From an uncultured Planctomycetaceae bacterium (lineage in GTDB: Bacteria; Planctomycetota; Planctomycetia; Pirellulales; Pirellulaceae), in NCBI GenBank assembly GCA_937967755.1, contig CALBTA010000278.1:1-6687 (forward strand): a stretch of DNA of 6,687 nucleotides, read 5' to 3'. The position numbers and the translations under genes were made by a program. Numbering within the stretch: the first letter of the stretch is position 1; every line of letters begins with the position of its first letter. This document shows positions 5,812 to 6,687 of the stretch, one piece after another. The notes beneath the pieces were generated by a model that searched no databases, was not told the DNA's origin, and worked only from the letters and a program-made list of their open reading frames with translations.

Positions 5812-6060
5812 GGGAAGGTCGTCGAGAACCTCCTGTGCGCTGACGGGCCCCAAGTAAATGATGACCAGCCGGTTTTGAGCATCGATCAAGAATGAAGTAG
5901 GCAAGCCCAGCGGCGAAGGCTTATCGATGATAGTGTCACGCAATACGTTGAGCCCCGTCAACAGCGAACGAGTCGCCCTCGCGCTGGCTAACGGAAACCC
6001 GGTGTCGCGCAAGATTCTCTTCTCGGCGCTTGTATCCGCGCTCGATTCGAGGGAATCAAC

Positions 6061-6090
6061 GTTGATCGCCACAATGTTGATCGCCACAAT
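6061..6090. repeat. 15-bp tandem duplication inside the redoxin domain
   Basis: GTTGATCGCCACAAT is repeated exactly at 6061-6075 and 6076-6090. On the minus strand it doubles the five residues INIVA/IVAIN, giving VDIVAINIVAINVDS where the fold needs a single beta strand. It keeps the reading frame. Confidence 0.95.
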
Positions 6091-6224
6091 GTCGACGTCA
6101 GCGTCGCGCAATTTCGCCGCGTGAGCAGAAAAGCCTTTCAATTCTTCGACACAGGGCGAGCACCACGGTGCCCAGAGCGAAACGAGCAGTGGACGATTGC
6201 GAGGAGCTATCGGACGCATGAATG

Positions 6225-6590
6225 TTATGTCCTTAAGCGAACAATTGAACCTTGAGTGCTCCAATGTTCTCCTCGATTGAAAACGGCTAGGTCTACAATC
6301 CGGGATCGCGCATCGTTAAGCGAAATGCCTTTCCAGTCCCCTTGCCACCGGTGACCGCGATTCTGTGCTTCAAATCCGTCTTCACCGCAGCGTAGGGTTG
6401 TGTAACCCTCGCCTCCCTCATCCTCTCCGTTCCTCAAGACCACTTCAGCGTCACCCAAGACCTCCAGGAGAAAGTTCGCTGCCGCAGCCTCTTTGCCCGT
6501 CAATATGGCGAATGCCTCCACGACGAACGGACCACGATCGCGCGTTTCAAGAATTCTAATTCCGGTTGGTTCTTGGGGCATAGAATCCAT
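6225..6590 (-). CDS. Unknown small protein
   Basis: I do not recognise this protein. From the ATG at 6590 it is about 121 aa. It begins with PTGIRILETRDRGPFVVEAFAILTG-like sequence, then an acidic stretch (GEDEGGEG), then a Trp/Gly-rich segment GEDGFEAQNRGHRWQGDWKG and a C-terminal SRIVDLAVFN helix. No signal peptide or membrane helix is seen. The frame stays open upstream through an ATG at 6665 to the window end, but the residues there (TTRESQHHNRLHPQPQTS) look non-coding, so 6590 or the ATG at 6581 is the likelier start; neither has a clear Shine-Dalgarno. Its stop overlaps the TTG start option of the broken redoxin gene by 40 bp. No function is assigned. Confidence 0.6.
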   Translation of the reverse strand: MDSMPQEPTGIRILETRDRGPFVVEAFAILTGKEAAAANFLLEVLGDAEVVLRNGEDEGGEGYTTLRCGEDGFEAQNRGHRWQGDWKGISLNDARSRIVDLAVFNRGEHWSTQGSIVRLRT

Positions 6591-6687
6591 GGAAGTCTGT
6601 GGTTGGGGGTGGAGTCGGTTGTGGTGCTGACTCTCGCGCGTCGTCCAGCCCACCGCTGCCAACATCTTTGACCACGGAGGATCGTGA
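6591..6687. other. Window end, probable leader of the unknown gene
   Basis: It contains a T/G-rich stretch on the plus strand and a weak GAGTC...GACTC pair with a 12-base loop (6612-6633). No promoter or RNA can be supported. The upstream-extended reading frame crosses it without a stop, so coding is not excluded. Confidence 0.35.

Larger units (their letters stand above)
5474..6264 (-). pseudogene. Broken redoxin/TPR protein gene, frameshifted and probably 5'-truncated
   Basis: The first half (from TTG 6264, or ATG 6219) encodes a thioredoxin-fold domain: RPLLVSLWAPWCSPC with CxxC at C35/C38, a cis-Pro segment LPTSFLIDAQNRLV (121-134) and IYLGPVSAQEVLDDL (136-150). This frame then runs into basic, low-quality sequence and stops at 5524. 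From about 5815 down, another minus-strand frame gives a sensible continuation: LRDVAAIGKGKW, then RRCIDAGELDAAVRYIGQVS, LLATAFAETNAWEQAALWQR and LESYDLRRANFSN, stopping at 5474. The latter part is TPR-like and resembles the C-terminal tails of planctomycete TPR proteins. One frameshift at about 5797-5815 therefore splits a redoxin-TPR protein. In the related proteins I recall, such a tail follows FG-GAP/ASPIC-UnbV repeats, which are absent here because a stop lies just upstream of 6264. A sequencing error could explain the shift, but not the missing 5' part. Confidence 0.75.

Noticed and set aside
6612..6633. GAGTC...GACTC stem near the right end
   Set aside because: Only 5 bp with a 12-base loop; expected by chance.

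Overview
All supportable genes lie on the minus strand. Transcription runs from high to low coordinates: unknown small protein, broken redoxin/TPR gene, pyrE, cdd, then the split transhydrogenase genes pntA1-pntA2-pntB, and finally an HNH endonuclease gene that leaves the window at position 1. The window looks like chromosomal DNA of a free-living bacterium, most likely a planctomycete (Pirellulales-like). Reasons: the broken gene resembles the redoxin plus TPR tail seen in planctomycete proteins, the intergenic gaps are loaded with short palindromic repeats of a kind I associate with those genomes, and GTG or TTG starts with weak Shine-Dalgarno sites are frequent. This assignment is inference, not proof.

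Layout: 1-585 HNH endonuclease with an N-terminal accessory domain (3' end missing). 737-2158 pntB. 2237-2737 pntA2, with an added signal peptide and an acidic linker. 2776-4011 pntA1. 4205-4594 cytidine deaminase. 4801-5358 orotate phosphoribosyltransferase. 5474-6264 degraded redoxin/TPR gene: the TPR half is intact but in another frame, and the thioredoxin fold carries an in-frame 15-bp duplication. 6225-6590 (or upstream) unknown small protein.

Function: PntA1, PntA2 and PntB together make the proton-translocating NAD(P)+ transhydrogenase, which uses the proton-motive force to reduce NADP+ with NADH. PyrE makes OMP in pyrimidine synthesis and Cdd salvages cytidine, so these two share pyrimidine metabolism. 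They are separated from each other and from pnt by gaps of about 200 bp and need not form one operon.

The most distinctive feature is the spacers. Each gap from pyrE down to pntB carries one or more different hairpin repeats. One of them supplies the stop codon of pntA1, and another supplies part of the cdd ribosome-binding site. I found no CRISPR array, tRNA, rRNA, insertion sequence or obvious defence or biosynthetic system, apart from the HNH gene at the edge. No gap exceeds about 210 bases.
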